Part shown: one piece after another, positions 25,400 through 38,193 of the stretch
Layout of the letters: each line of letters opens with the position of its first letter
Numbering within the stretch: position 1 is the stretch's first letter
NCBI RefSeq assembly: GCF_040182565.1
Contig: NC_089873.1
Coordinates: forward strand, 138,870,501 to 138,934,500
DNA: 64,000 nt
Reading direction: 5' to 3'
Origin: Anser cygnoides
Lineage: Eukaryota > Chordata > Aves > Anseriformes > Anatidae
Position numbers and translations under genes: made by a program
Notes under the pieces: model-generated
The model's database searches: none
What the model saw: the letters and a program-made list of their open reading frames with translations, nothing else
Told to the model about the DNA's origin: nothing

Positions 25400-26080
25400 A
25401 AAAACTTTAATGACTACTACCAAATACATCTTCCTCTAACATCTCATTTACACTTTTTTTCTTTTCAAATAGACCATTCTGCAGGACATCTTGCTTTCCA
25501 CTTCTATTTTTCCTTTGGAATAATAAACATCACTTTGATAACATTTGTAAAAAAATAAATTGAATTTATCTGGTAGAGTCCGTATCTCAGAGAGATGGAT
25601 CTAAAGACAAAAATCCTGAAACATATGTGAAATATGCACATTTATTGCTTTGGAGCCAATATATTTGCACTGGCAGAAAAGAGAAGAGAATCATGATTGT
25701 GCTGCCTGTGCCCTGGTTTCTGACACTTTCTGATACCATTCATATATCTATTTAAATATATGATTAAATACTTGTCATTTAGCAGATATTTTCCACTTCA
25801 TATAAGAACAGCAAGAACTATTTAGAATTTGAAGATGTTTCACTCTTAAATAATGGACTATTGACAGCGCTAAGGAGAACAACAAAGGCCAAATATAGAA
25901 GCAATCATCTAGGATATATATAGATGAGTCCGGTCCAAGGCCAGTTTTACATGTACTGCCTTATGCCAACTGCAGTGGATCCAACACAAAGAACAACTCT
26001 TGCTAGGCAGGAGTAGGAACTCAGCCATAAGGTCTCCCTAGGAATTACCTGAACTATTTAAAGAGTAGCTTGGTGTGCTT

Positions 26081-26115
26081 TCTTCTCTCTCTCTCTTTTT
26101 TTTTTTTTTTTTTTT
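26081..26115. repeat. (CT)n-poly(T) tract
   Basis: A CT-rich start passes into about 20 T. Confidence 0.9.
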
Positions 26116-29100
26116 CCATGAAAAACATGTTTAAAAGTTTTGGAATGGAAACAGGAACTTTCTTAAAGTCTTGGAATTTTTATGGCATGGGAACATTTCC
26201 TCTTTGGTTTTATGAATAGCTGCATTTACTTTTTTAATTACAGATTTATAATTGATACAAGCAAGTATAATAAAATAAACTGAATATTTGATGAGTTACT
26301 TGCCGGCATCAACTATGAAAGCAAAATTCACTTTGTTACAGGAAAAAATAAAAGACTAGTAAATAAAAGCTGCTTTCATTCTAAGATTCATCAAAATGAA
26401 TCTGAAATATCAAAAAGTGAGGATGAATGTATTTATGTTTATATAGCCAACACTAGAACCAATGTGCAGAAGAATCTAGTATTGGTGATCTGCTGGCAAC
26501 AGGTTCAAAACCTTCACCAGCATGTTTGTACTCCAAACTGATTTAGTTATTCAGGAAATCCACTCTAGAATAAAATTAATCCAAACATTGAGATTTGATA
26601 CACAGGAAAAGAGAATAAGTTCTGCAGCTCTCATAAAATTTCAACACATGAAGGTGGGGGGCAGGGGCTGTCCATTTCTTAAGATTGGGAGCAACTTTAA
26701 TTCAAAAATGCAGCTCCAAGTAGCTTTTGATTTTCATTTGGTGAGAGTTTGAAATTTGTTATATACAGAAATACTATTGAAACATCTCCTGTAAAAGCTA
26801 CTTTAGTGCTGTACTTAATTTATAACTGTCTGCAAATAGGTTTTCATCCAAAGATGAATGCACCATGCATGTAAGTTTTGCATCCAAGAAAATTTATTTT
26901 TTCCACCTCTAAAACTTTACATCCTCATTCACAGCTACTGCCCTTCCAGGTTGCAATCATTAATCTTCTTTCACACTAAATAAACCAGTGTTACTTGTGT
27001 TTGTTCATTTTGAAGTTCATGCAGATACAGTTTCATCTGACCTGCGCTAGGCAGTCCTTCTGCATAGTGCATTGCACTGCTGTAGTGAGGGTTGGCTGCT
27101 CTGTACCTGTTTGTCCCTGACTGCTGTGCTGTAATCTGGCTCAGATCTTATGCAAATGTTGTCAGGCAGCATCATATCTCCCTTCTGATATCAGAATCAC
27201 CTACCTACCAGAGCAATTTTAAGTTGCCAGATTTCCTGCAGAAATCTCAGTTCCATTTTTTCCTCCTTGGAAAGTTGCATACTTAGCCCAAATGGCCTGA
27301 AGAAGAAGTCCCAGGATTCAGATGTAGGAGACTCTGTTCCTCTAAAGAGCTTCCTCAGACACATACCATCAGAGGTTCTTTGATGGAAGCTGAGAAGAAT
27401 AGGGCTCCCAGTAATCCCCCACTGCCTGCCTATCCAGCACACTGTCTGCCAGGCAGAAAACTGTGGGAAGATAATGCACCTCAAGGCATTTTTTCAAAAT
27501 GAGGCACAGCTGCCAATCACTTAAGAAAACCACAAGCAGAAGAAGATTCTTCTGGGCTGCCAAGAAGCTGCTTGTCAGGACGGATTTGGAAGCAACTCCT
27601 GCTTGCAGCTCTGCTCCTGAGCAGCAGCATCTGTTGGACCGACATTTCTGCAAAGAGGAGCTCCCTTCCTCACACCCCAGCTTAGGACACAGCATAACAG
27701 CAGAAACCAGAATGACCCATTTTGCCTACCTACCAGACAGACATCTGCCACCACTTGGGGCAGAAGCATGGACTTCCTTCTTCTTTCTGTCTTCTCCATG
27801 GCACTCTGGAAGCACTGTCTGCTCCAGGCACCTCTCAAAAGGCAGGCTGCATCCTTCTGGCACGCCATGACGTATGTCTACATGTGTAGTCTCTGCACCT
27901 CCTGGTTGGGCTGTGGGTGTACTTGTTGTTCATTATGGCCCTGATCCTCCCTCCTTACAGACCCCTCACTCAAGATATCAGTATCACAGGGTTGAAGAAT
28001 CAAGTGCTTTACACAGCAGGCACATTTACTAACAGCAGCTACAGAAAGAGATGAGAAGGGAAATGTGGCTTTAGTCACATAACTGTAGGAATGTATTGAA
28101 TTGGAGGCAGAAGTAAATATTGCAAGGTAATTAATTAAAATCAAAACACCTTCAAGCTTCAAAATATTTTTAATAATTTCCTTAGGATCCTTAACATTTT
28201 GTGTTCAAACTAATCATTATAAATGATTATTTGCTTTCCTGTGGCCTTCATAAATATCTAGCCATGTCACATATAACACAAGTGTGGAAGATCATGTCCT
28301 CATAAATTGGGCTACAGCCTGAATTTCGTTCACCCAAACCTATCTCACCTATGCTAGAGAAACCTCTTTAATATACAGCTCAGCCAGAATTTACAAGTAG
28401 TGAACATCTCAGGAGAATGCTAGATCTTATCAGATGTTCTGACTAAAAAGGTTTAGTGAAGTCTGGATAAACAAGCAATGTTTTAGATGCCTTACTAAAC
28501 TATATTTTCGAAGTTCACCCATCACTAATCATAGTCTGATAGCTTGTCAGAGATCATTGCAAAGAATTCCCCATAGTAAATAAAAGTTGTATGAACACAA
28601 CTAGTTATAATACTCTGGATTTAAATGGATGTATTTTTGGCAAGAGTGTTCTGTCAACATTTATCAGAGAGATGGGCATACTTTTTATGTTGTTTTGGTT
28701 CCACAGCTAATTTGGACAGCAAAATGAGATTTCCTTGTAATGAATACAAAGCCACCTGCTTTGTCTCTTTGGAGGAATTTAAAATATTTAGCATATGAGG
28801 TATAAGTAAACCAGAAGAGTTCTCATAAATAGCAGGAAAGCTGTCTAGGCATAGAGATCTCCTGAGTAAAGGAATCAGTGTTTAATAGCTCCCTTAATCT
28901 CACTTAATGTTAATGGACAATTGGAGGAAACTACTCATCTGGAAATTACTTTAGCAAATTAAACGTGGCCAAACATCTTTGCTTAAGTGAATCTGAAAGC
29001 AAGTCATCCATCTTACCCAAGATTTTAGAGAAGACTCCAAACTATGAAGACTGTGTGTCAGTTTAGTAAATGAAATTCACTTATGAGCTCACATCCACAC

Positions 29101-29182
29101 ATTGCATGTTTAATATCTGCCTAGCCTGAACTCAGCAACCAGTCTCTTAGCCAGCTAACTACACTTATAAGTACTTCACCTC

Positions 29183-29205
29183 ATAAATAAATAAATAAAT
29201 AAATA
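29183..29205. repeat. (AAAT)n microsatellite
   Basis: Five tetranucleotide units. Confidence 0.9.
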
Positions 29206-30180
29206 TTTGTGGCAAACAAAAGATTTTCAGTGTTATGCTGACTCCATAAATGTTGTTTTACAATTTTAAAAGTATTTTTTCCTGGTGAGACTTGTTCAAG
29301 TTCATTGACAATGCTTTGTACAGTGCCATGATGCCAAGTGCTAATTATTATGTATACTGTGCCATCTTCCGCTTCCACAAGGACTTCACTGAATTTCACA
29401 AATATTTTCATCCTTCAGTTAATTATAAAATGTTACTATGCAGAATAAATGTGTACTTAGCCACCTTCCTTACTACTCAATATTTCTTAAAATGTTTTAG
29501 TAAGCTGACTAAATACTACTCAGCAACATTTTACTAAAAAAGAATCTGAGGTGCAATGCAACAACCTACTTTGCAGAAGGTATCTACAATAATTGTTCTG
29601 AATCCACTGTCTTTACAGTAGTACATTGCACTTTCAAACACAATGGACTAATAAGAGGGTCATGTAATGATCACATAGCAGGTTTGAAAAGTTATGAAGT
29701 TCATAATTTGTCTTCACAAAGAATGACTGTCAGGGAAGGAACTGACACAAGACACTGCAGACACCAAATATTATACATATACTTGGAGGATATGTTCATT
29801 GGTGGCTATTAACATCATGGAGATGATATGATCTCTGTCTCAGGAAATCTCTAAACCATTGTTTGCTGGGAAAAAAAATGTATCGAGGAAAGATTACTGT
29901 ACAAGTGGACTGCTTGAAACTCTTTGATACAAATCTGGCAACTGCTGTTGGCAAAATATTAGACTATCCAGAAAAGCCATCCTTATATAAACTTATATTA
30001 AAGAACCAAGCAGATCAGTGGAAATCTTGCAGACAGAGAGGATGTAATTTTAGAAAACTGTGGAACTCATTTATTTCATGCTAGTCTTTTCTTCCTGTAC
30101 ATCTTCTTCATCTTTTTAAGGTTCAGTTCTTTCATTTCAATTAAATGCACAATTTGTGCAATTAAGATCTCTATAGACAT

Positions 30181-30200
30181 TATTATTATTATTATTATTT
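30181..30200. repeat. (TTA)n microsatellite
   Basis: Six trinucleotide units. Confidence 0.9.
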
Positions 30201-32244
30201 TGTAAATTAAATGAACTCCATATATGACCCTTTATTTTCTCACTGGTTTTAGCCCATGAACTTCCTTCTGTGTGAAGTTTTAATCAATGACTGAAATTCA
30301 GCTCACAAAGTAAATCAGAAAACATTTTTGACAGTAAGAGACCACATTTGTGCTTAGCAAATTCCAATCACTTTTAGTTAAATTACACTCAGTGTGAATT
30401 TTGACTGAAGTGCTTATTGACTTTGAAATTGATGAACAAAATTTAAGTGCCTACTAATAAGTCTGCTTATGTATCTGATGATAAATTGAAACTTTGTGTA
30501 GTTCTGTTGAAACCAGTAGGGATGAATTTGATGTATTTAATTTCTGTATGAGAGGAAGGATTTGGATCTACAATGATAATAATACCTATTGGTTTCTAAA
30601 TGTTTTCCTATATTTTAGCACTGTAGTTAGTGTAAACGAATATGGATATGTTGATTATATGATAGAAGAAAAGGGTTAACTAAGCTATATATAAAAAGAG
30701 GCCTGCAGGAATCAAGGGCCTACACAAATTAATAGAAAGAAAGCAATTTATTATTTTTTTTTTATTTCTGATAGTTCAGAATAAATTTCAGATGTTGAAA
30801 AGGATATGTTCTTCTTCATTCTTCTAACAGGCTAATACAATTATTGGTATCCTAAAAGTATGAGGTGATCAGTTATCCCAGCTGGGTGTTAAAAGACCAA
30901 GTTCAGCCCTAACATAAGAAGTTTAATTCCACCACAAGTCAACAGAATTAGATGCATTTTATAAAATTACATCATGTAGATTACTGACTCCCAGATTCAC
31001 AGGCAGACTGCACACTAAAAGGAAATGTTTGCCTTGTAAAAGATAAAAATACACTAAGCATCTAAAATAATGATTTCCTAGTATTATTGTTGTGTATATA
31101 TAACTTCAAACACATTTTTAAAATGTTATAGCTGCGAGTACATAAAATATTTTACTTTTTCTTAGCCAGTCATTCTAATATAAAATTTCATGTGTTTCTA
31201 GGTTTCATTATTGCCATCCAATTGCAAAGAATCTAGAAAACAAAGCTAAGAATGTAAACAATTAATTAAGCTTGAACTTCTCATTTTTCCAGAATTCATC
31301 AGATAAATTTAAAATCAGATTAGTATCATATCTATGGACATTTGGTTCATGTTCTTTACAGTTCTTATGTATTTATCAGCTTTTCATTGAAAAAGTCTCT
31401 GGTGTATTTTTAATCTCTTTTCAGTTCATATTTTTTCAATTTTCAGTTGATATGAAAGATAGATACTTAAACACAGTTTGCAGTTGAATTTAAAGAAGCT
31501 GTTTCTCTTACCCAGACTAAACTCATGTAAACATAAACCATTGTTCTTCAAATTAGGAACAGAACTTCTTAAGTAGGAAAAAGACTGAAATCTAGAGTAT
31601 GTCTTGAAGAAAGATGCAAACAAGTTAAAATAATTGCTCTGATTCATGCAAAAACATCTCACATCAAGTTTTAGTTTTGACTTACCACTTAGTAAACTTA
31701 TCCTTTATTATATATTTTTGCTATGAAATTAAGAATATTTGACATGCAAGAAAAAGAAATGTATACATCACACTGAGTAGTTTATGATGTAATCAGGAAA
31801 ATCTTACTTAATGTAGAATCATGCATGGCTGAGTAAATCATAATCTAATCATATCCAAATACAATATAACTTCCCTTTTTGATGGTAAATAATTCAATGT
31901 GGGAAGAGTAATGAAGAAGGGTAAGTTGTTAGAATTAGGCAAGTATTGCAGGGGAACCTCATCTGGCTTCACCCTCACATGACTGCAATTTCTCACAGCA
32001 ATGCAAAGCCAACAAAAATAACTAATTCACTCCATAAACCTTCAGTAAAGTTTTTGGTGAATCAAGTCCAAACATCTTTTTGTGTGGTAAGAAGACTCAC
32101 GATAGTGTTCGTTCTCTCAAAAATTATTGGCATATATAGAAGTATATCTAGGATGAGGCACTATTTTGCTTACACTGAAAGTGTCCTATTTTACTAATAC
32201 ATAAACAGTATTAATTTCCTATTATTTCCTTCCCCCCATCCCCC

Positions 32245-32295
32245 TTTTTTTTTCCTGTTCTGAATCTCAGGGAAAAAAAAAAAAGAAAAAAAAAA
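32245..32295. repeat. Poly(T) then interrupted poly(A)
   Basis: T9 and, some 20 bases later, A12-G-A10. The two runs are complementary and could pair as a hairpin, though this may be chance. Confidence 0.8.
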
Positions 32296-33864
32296 GGATT
32301 ACATTAAAAAAAAATCTGGACTGAATGCTGTACTTCAGCTGTGGCCTTGTCACTATTTTACTATCAGAAAATACACCTCACAGTCATGGTTCAGTTGCTA
32401 CTTCCTCGTTTCTCTGCACGGGAAAGTTAATCAGGTACAATTACTGGCACAACCTGGCACAATTTCTTTCCCTGCTCTGCTCTGTTGTACTGACCACTGT
32501 GGTGGCAGCAAGCTTAGGTTTACCCACCTGCACAGCTATGGAAACACTGGCTAGACTGACTCTGTTTCCTTTCTTACATTGTAGTCTAAGATATAGGTAT
32601 GCCATGCAGTGAGGAAAATATCTTCTACCTGTAAAAGCACTCCTGGAGTTCTGATGGACACCACTCTTGCGTAATGAAGCAGAGGAGGGAAACAGTGTGC
32701 ATCCGGAAGTTTTGGCATAAGTCTAGACTGAGCATGTAGACTCATTTTATCTTCTCTGGATTAGCTGACCATAGCATATCTGGCCAATTCACCCACTGTT
32801 TCCCCTTGCTGGCTGAAAATCATAATATGTGAGGCATACCAAACATGTCATAAAGCCTCAATGTGAAGTAGCAGGCTTCACTTCACCCAAGAACTGGAAA
32901 CAGAGTGGGAATCCTGCATCAATAAATGTCACTAAAGCTTGTGTTAGAGACCTGATGACAGCAGCTGCCCCAAATCTTCCATGCATCATGCATGGACAAG
33001 TGGCATTTAACTCGAGTCGTAGCTCACACACAAATTTCAGGGAGTTCGTGTCCAAGCCCTCACCAGTTAAGAACCAATTACAGAGACAAAAGCTCTCTTC
33101 AGAAGAAGGAACTAAATATTATGCCAAGCCAATTTGCCCTTCAAGGAGAGCAGAGAACTATGCAACTGTGTAATAGGTCAAAATAGAAATTGCTATTCAG
33201 TATAAAATAGATTATAAACAGAGAAATGTTGCAGGGGGAAAAAAAAAAAAAGTAATTCTAAACACTGACGTGAATGAGCTTTTGGTAAATTCATGTGATA
33301 TCTCTGCTATACTGTCATGCTTGGTCTGACAGCTGCCATTGCCTGACAGTCATTTCAGTAAATATGATTATTATTTTTTTTCTCCTAAGGGTAACAATAA
33401 TGTTTTACACTTACAGTGTAGACATTTCTTTTTCCATTTATAACAATAAAACAGATACCTCTTGAAGAAATACTACCCATATTTAAAAAGGGGAAGAGAG
33501 AAAAGGAATTTAAAATACTAATATCTGCATGACCAATGACAAGATAAAAGAAACAGAACATTTTTTATTACAAAATTTTTTGTTTGGTTGTTTTTTCACA
33601 AAAGGTTCCAACAGTTTTTAAAGAAAAATGAAAAGATTTGTCAGTCATCTCCCACTCTTTATTACAACATATGCTTAAAAGTTTTAGACAGTTGGAGTGG
33701 AATATACTCCAACTAATTTTAACATCTAAAATATAATCAAATTGTTCTTCATAATGAATAGTCCTCATGCTCAAGGTCTCTAGATCTGCACTGGGAAGAG
33801 GCAGATGCCTCTAAAGGCTGTCCTTTCATCCTAAATAAGATGGACTGGATTTCATTCCTGGGTG

Positions 33865-34040
33865 CTTCATAGTATCACAATAACACATCTGCCCTTCTCT
33901 GATCTTGGAAGCAGTCTAGGCCATGTTTGAGAAATTATTTGGGAGCTATAAAGCCAAGGACTACATACAAACGTCCTGATCAGCTTGCATGTAGGAATGG
34001 GAGAATCAATATTTTTGTATTAGGTGCTTATAGGGCCACA
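33865..34040 (+). ncRNA. 5S rRNA-derived sequence (degraded 5S SINE head or pseudogene)
   Basis: The segment 'tctgatcttggaagc' (33897-33911) matches the vertebrate 5S rRNA phrase TCTGATCTCGGAAGC with one CpG-to-TpG change. It is preceded by 'gccc' in the right place and followed by 'ggcc' and 'tttgggag', as in 5S (GGCCTGGTTAGTACTTGGATGGGAG, here diverged). Further on (33973-34036) a second part resembles the 5S 3' half: 'cctgatcag', 'atgggaga' and 'aggtgct-tagg'. The middle therefore appears partly duplicated or interrupted. Birds are known to carry 5S-headed SINEs of the AmnSINE1/DeuSINE type; a plain 5S pseudogene is the alternative. It is too degraded to be a working 5S gene, and I saw no T-run terminator at the end. 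Confidence 0.5.
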
Positions 34041-34230
34041 TATATCCTGGGAGGAATATGGCTGTATCATAGGTGCCACCTTTTCCCCTGGGTATGCAGG
34101 AGTCATTTACAGAAATGAGTACAGACATCACCCACTTCCTCCCAAAAGATCAGTTCTTGCAGGAATCTAACCTACTTGATACCAAAATGATGCTATGGTT
34201 CAATGCTCTCACACACAAAGAAAGATGTGG

Positions 34231-34327
34231 GGGTTTTGGTTGGTTGGTTGTTTGGTTTTGGTTTTTCGTTTGTTTGTTTGTATGTATGTATGTTTGTTTG
34301 CTTTTTGCTTGGTTTGGTTTAGTTTTT
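34231..34327. repeat. Compound (TTGG)n/(TTTG)n/(TATG)n tract
   Basis: About 97 bases of T/G tetra- and pentamers: GGTT units, then GTTT units, three TATG units, then GTTT and GGTTT units. Confidence 0.9.
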
Positions 34328-34789
34328 AATTGTTTAATATTGTTGTTTGTGACTGGACTGGAAAGGGCAACTATAAATCACATTAACGGTGTCTAAAGAA
34401 AGGACAATATCTGAAGCCACCCAAATGAAAGCAAATGCATCCTGCTACAGTGTGCCAAGCAGCACATGTTCTTTACTCCAGGAATTCCCATTTCAGTACA
34501 TCTGAAATGTAAAAGACATGTATAAGCTCTATTAAGAGTTAGATACTCAGCTGATTAAAAGAAAGGAGACATTTCACTGAAGCCTGTGCAGCTGCAATAA
34601 TTTATATTAGCTCAGAACCCAGCCCTAAGCTTCTTTAATGCATGTGGTTTTATTTCTTAATAATTTATTAAGCATGGTTTAAAAGACAAATCATTGATGG
34701 TGATTCCTGTCAGAGAGAAAGCTTTCATGCTAGCTGCATTGTGTCTGACAAGGCAACACATACGGTGGTCCAGCCTCTATTGTACACAA

Positions 34790-34990
34790 AGAACAGGATT
34801 CAATTGCTTAAACATTGTCATCTGTTGCCACTTGAGACATCTCAGACTACTCCACCTGGTCTCCAGCTGCCTGTCTAGGAGGACGCAGGTCTCTTGTAAG
34901 TCCTGTGACATACCTGTCAGTTCCATGCAGATGCCTTGCGTGTCCTGGGGCATATCAAACAGCAATAGACATACATGTTCAAGCTACTGA
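34790..34990 (+). repeat. Unnamed interspersed repeat, copy A
   Basis: This segment aligns with 48.87-49.05 kb. Shared short blocks in the same order include 'ttca-ttg', 'tg-c-cttga', 'cacctgg-ctcca-ctgc', 'caggtctc', 'agt-cctgtga' and 'ctg-ca'. I estimate roughly two thirds identity by eye, so this is an old family. I have a sense of having seen it in avian genomes but cannot name it. There is no ORF of interest. Confidence 0.5.
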
Positions 34991-35754
34991 ATCCCTCCCA
35001 AGGTCTACAACAATAGCCAAAATAATATGTATTGCAGAGCTCCTCTGGATTTGTTCTCTGCTCCTTTTACTATTCTAAAGCACCTTTGCAACCAGACTTG
35101 AATTTAGTAGCAAATTTAGTAAGGTATATTTATAAAGCAAAAGCTTTGTTGCTATTGTTGTTTTGAGGAATTAGTTTAGGGTGATTTTTTTATTATTTTT
35201 ATTTTTTAACAATGCTTTACCTGTGCTGGGGGCTATGCAAAATATCAAATATTATGCAGCTCAGTAGGTCAAAAATAAAGCAAACAGGTATCTCAGTTTC
35301 CTAACCCTGTTTCAGACTATCATCTGTAAAAGCAAAAGCTGATGACCGATTTTATTTACAAATGTACTAACAGCGGAATTAATTCCCTCTATCTTTGGGA
35401 AAATGATTCAGCACCAGACAGCAAATATCTAAGAACCAAATGTGGGTAGGTGTCCACATCTGAGACAGGTGTGAAAGCTCTCACAGTAGTAGATGGGTTC
35501 ACTGAGTACGAAGTAGCATATTCCACCTCTTGCCAAGGGCTGCAGGTCTTCTGCAGACCCATTTTATATCTGATAGACAATGAGCTTATCTGTTGTACTT
35601 CAAGGCACCCCTTATGGTAGAAGATATTTGTGTTTAGATAATTGTAACAAGCCCAGGCAGCTGAGTATTAAGTCTAGAGAACTATGACCTCATCCAAAGT
35701 AGATACCTAAGGCTGGATTCACTCACAGGAAGTCAGTAATATTTCATTTGTCTT

Positions 35755-35830
35755 GTTGTTTCTCAGACATCCACAAGGGCTGGAAGATATGACACAGGAC
35801 CTTCAGATTATTCCATAGCTGGGGGTCAGT
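35755..35830 (+). repeat. Possible further copy of the unnamed repeat
   Basis: The run 'agatatgacacagg' (35786-35799), with a 'cagacatc' some 20 bases before it, matches the upstream part of the copy at 48.8 kb (48808-48860: 'agacgtc' and 'agatatgacacagg'). Only this short core is convincing, and downstream similarity is weak. Confidence 0.35.
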
Positions 35831-37473
35831 TTGGATAACTTTGGTCAACTTAAAAATGATTAGACATCATGTTTAGCCAACAAATGACTACACGTCACCC
35901 TGGGCTTCCCTTATAACCAGTGGACAAAAGTAAGCACTTCCAGGATTCAGTTCATCAGAGGTAAAAGAGATGTGCACAGTATAACAAGGTAAATCATGCC
36001 ATTACAATGCACGCTTTCCCTCACTGACTGCAAGACAAGACTAAGGTGACTAACAAAGATGCAGATATTCACAGTGCTGGCTGCCTTTGATTAAATGAAT
36101 TCCTCTCATTCATACTAAAAAAAAAAAAAATGTCTAAGGGATTTTATCTTTTGGTGTAGTCTTGACTTACACACTAATAAATAGATTTGCTAATAATTTT
36201 GTGACAGGTCTGGCTAAATGTTTCTTAACATTTTAACTATGAAGGGTAGAAATAGTTGTGCTTATATTTATAGAACAATTTTAAATAGTCTTTTAAAAGC
36301 TGGATTTGCTTTATAGGTTCAATGTATCATTAGTATGTGGTGTACCTAATCACCTGATACAAATAGTTCTTATTTGGTATATTATATTGGCAAAAGAAAA
36401 CTTCATACTGTGTGCTATGGAGACTCACTCATCCTTAACTCCAAAAGCCACTGGGAAATCCTTGAAAGATCTTCTGTACTACACTTAAATGTGATTCATT
36501 TTCTCCTGGCATTTTATAAGTTTTATAAATGTAGATGGGATATTACTCTGGCCCATCTTCTGTCTGCCTGCTTTTCTTCTCTTGCTTACATTTTTGGATG
36601 TAAAGCTTTCATAATTCACTGAATAGAAAACATTCTTAGAATCACTGAGGCAGTACTTCCATGCTCACCCACCTTTCTGAAGAACTACAAACCTCTAGAA
36701 AATTAATGGGGTTTTTTGTTTGCTTGTTTTGTTTTTGAATATTTAGATTATCTTCTTGTGAAGCTTTTTGGTGAGCCCAAACTTTCTAATGGAGTCATCT
36801 GTATCTCCCAGTGAAGCAAAATCAAGTTCCAGTTGTTGTCTTAATAACCAAGTCAGTACATTTCTGAAAAAAATTTAAAGAATTCCTGTGGGTTTGCTGT
36901 GGAAGAGGTGTTGGATTTAAATATTAAAGACTCAGCAGTATTAAAGGCTACAAAACAACAATATCATTGAATTGAATAGATTCTAGAGAGCATTTTGATA
37001 TATAATTTATATAGGTAAATTATTTATTACTTATGCAAATTAGTCTATTATGAAGCACCCCTGTGCTGTGAATGGCACTTCAGCCCATCGACCCATCAAC
37101 TGGTAATAAAATAAATATTGAGGTAAAATTTATTTTTAGTTTAAATTTATTTATACTGATGGCATTAAGCTATAGATAAAGTTTGAGAGCATGGTGCTTA
37201 CTTGTACTGAAGATTTAAGAAAAAACTCATCTACGAGTTTAATGAAAAGGCTTTAATAATGTGAATGTTCTGAAATAAATCTCAGTCAGGATTACAATAT
37301 ATACCATTATGGGCTTCAAATGAACTACGAGGATTTTCTGTACTTAGTGTTGTACATAGAAACTGTTAGTCTCTACCCTTAGCAATGCTGGCATCTAGAT
37401 GGACAAAATGAAAAATAAACTTTAAGCCACCACTTAAACACAGGTAAAGGCTCTCAGAATGCCAGACGCGACC

Positions 37474-37682
37474 AAAAAAAAAAATATATATATTATATAT
37501 ATATAATATATACATAAATATAAATATTTTAATATATTAAATTAATATATTAAATTAATTAATATATAATTGTAAATTAATATATTAAATTAATATATTT
37601 AAAATATATAAATATAAATATATAAATTATATATAAATATATATAATGTATATATAATATATATATATATTATATAATAAAT
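37474..37682. repeat. AT-only satellite-like tract (about 210 bp)
   Basis: After A10 the sequence is almost entirely A and T for 200 bases, made of (TA)n, TTAATATA and TAAATATA units in both orientations. It contains many self-complementary segments and should extrude cruciforms easily. Confidence 0.95.
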
Positions 37683-37812
37683 GAGAACCACAGCCCATCC
37701 TTCTCTTTAAAACAGCAAGGAATAATGCTGTTTGCTTAACTAAGAGAAAGAAAGGAAAGACAGAGCTTATCAACACTAAGTTGTCATGATTACCATAGAT
37801 TTAGCTGAGTAC

Positions 37813-37857
37813 TCTTCTTTATTTTACATATGAGCATCTTCTTTATTTTACATATGA
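37813..37857. repeat. 21-bp direct repeat
   Basis: TCTTCTTTATTTTACATATGA occurs at 37813-37833 and again, identical, at 37837-37857, separated by 3 bases. Confidence 0.92.
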
Positions 37858-38008
37858 TCGATAAGACTTTTTTCCCCGCTCCACAAATGACCTTGAAAAT
37901 GTTCCCTGGATCTAGGAAAGAAGCTGAACTTAGTTTGGACTTTCCTTATTGTAATTTCAGGAGGAAAGATTCAAATGGCCCAACATACAAGAAGAAGGGA
38001 AAAAAAAA

Positions 38009-38029
38009 TATATATATATATATATATAT
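38009..38029. repeat. (TA)n microsatellite after poly(A)
   Basis: A run of A followed by about ten TA units. Confidence 0.92.
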
Positions 38030-38188
38030 TTGTGGAAGTAGCTGTGTACAATAATTATTTAATCTAATTCCCAAAGCTATTCACAGCACATATGGAATTG
38101 AGCTTGAAATCACTGCCATAGCAATAACAAAACAGTGTTATGACCCTTCTAGATACCTGTAAAATAGCTGTTGGAGGTTTTAATGCAT

Positions 38189-38193
38189 GGCAC
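38189..38193. repeat. Target-site duplication, left (GGCAC)
   Basis: Matches 38903-38907 perfectly and directly abuts the LTR start. Confidence 0.85.

Larger units (their letters stand above)
25400..33864. other. Non-coding unique DNA
   Basis: No gene recognised. The 27.1-28.0 kb part is less AT-rich and carries an octamer-like 'atgcaaat' and several overlapping ORFs on both strands, none with a known domain. A pyrimidine tract ending in 'ttacag' (near 27960) looks acceptor-like but has no supporting exon. Simple repeats are listed separately. Confidence 0.55.
34041..38188. other. Non-coding unique DNA with old repeats
   Basis: Apart from the repeat copies and simple repeats listed separately, I see nothing recognisable. 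No exon or RNA gene is supported. Confidence 0.55.

Noticed and set aside
27890..27970. Pyrimidine tract ending in CAG, considered as a splice acceptor
   Set aside because: No downstream exon with a plausible frame or donor could be supported.
32829..33173. 114-codon ORF
   Set aside because: Non-ATG start (GTG), no domain, and overlapping ORFs in other frames.
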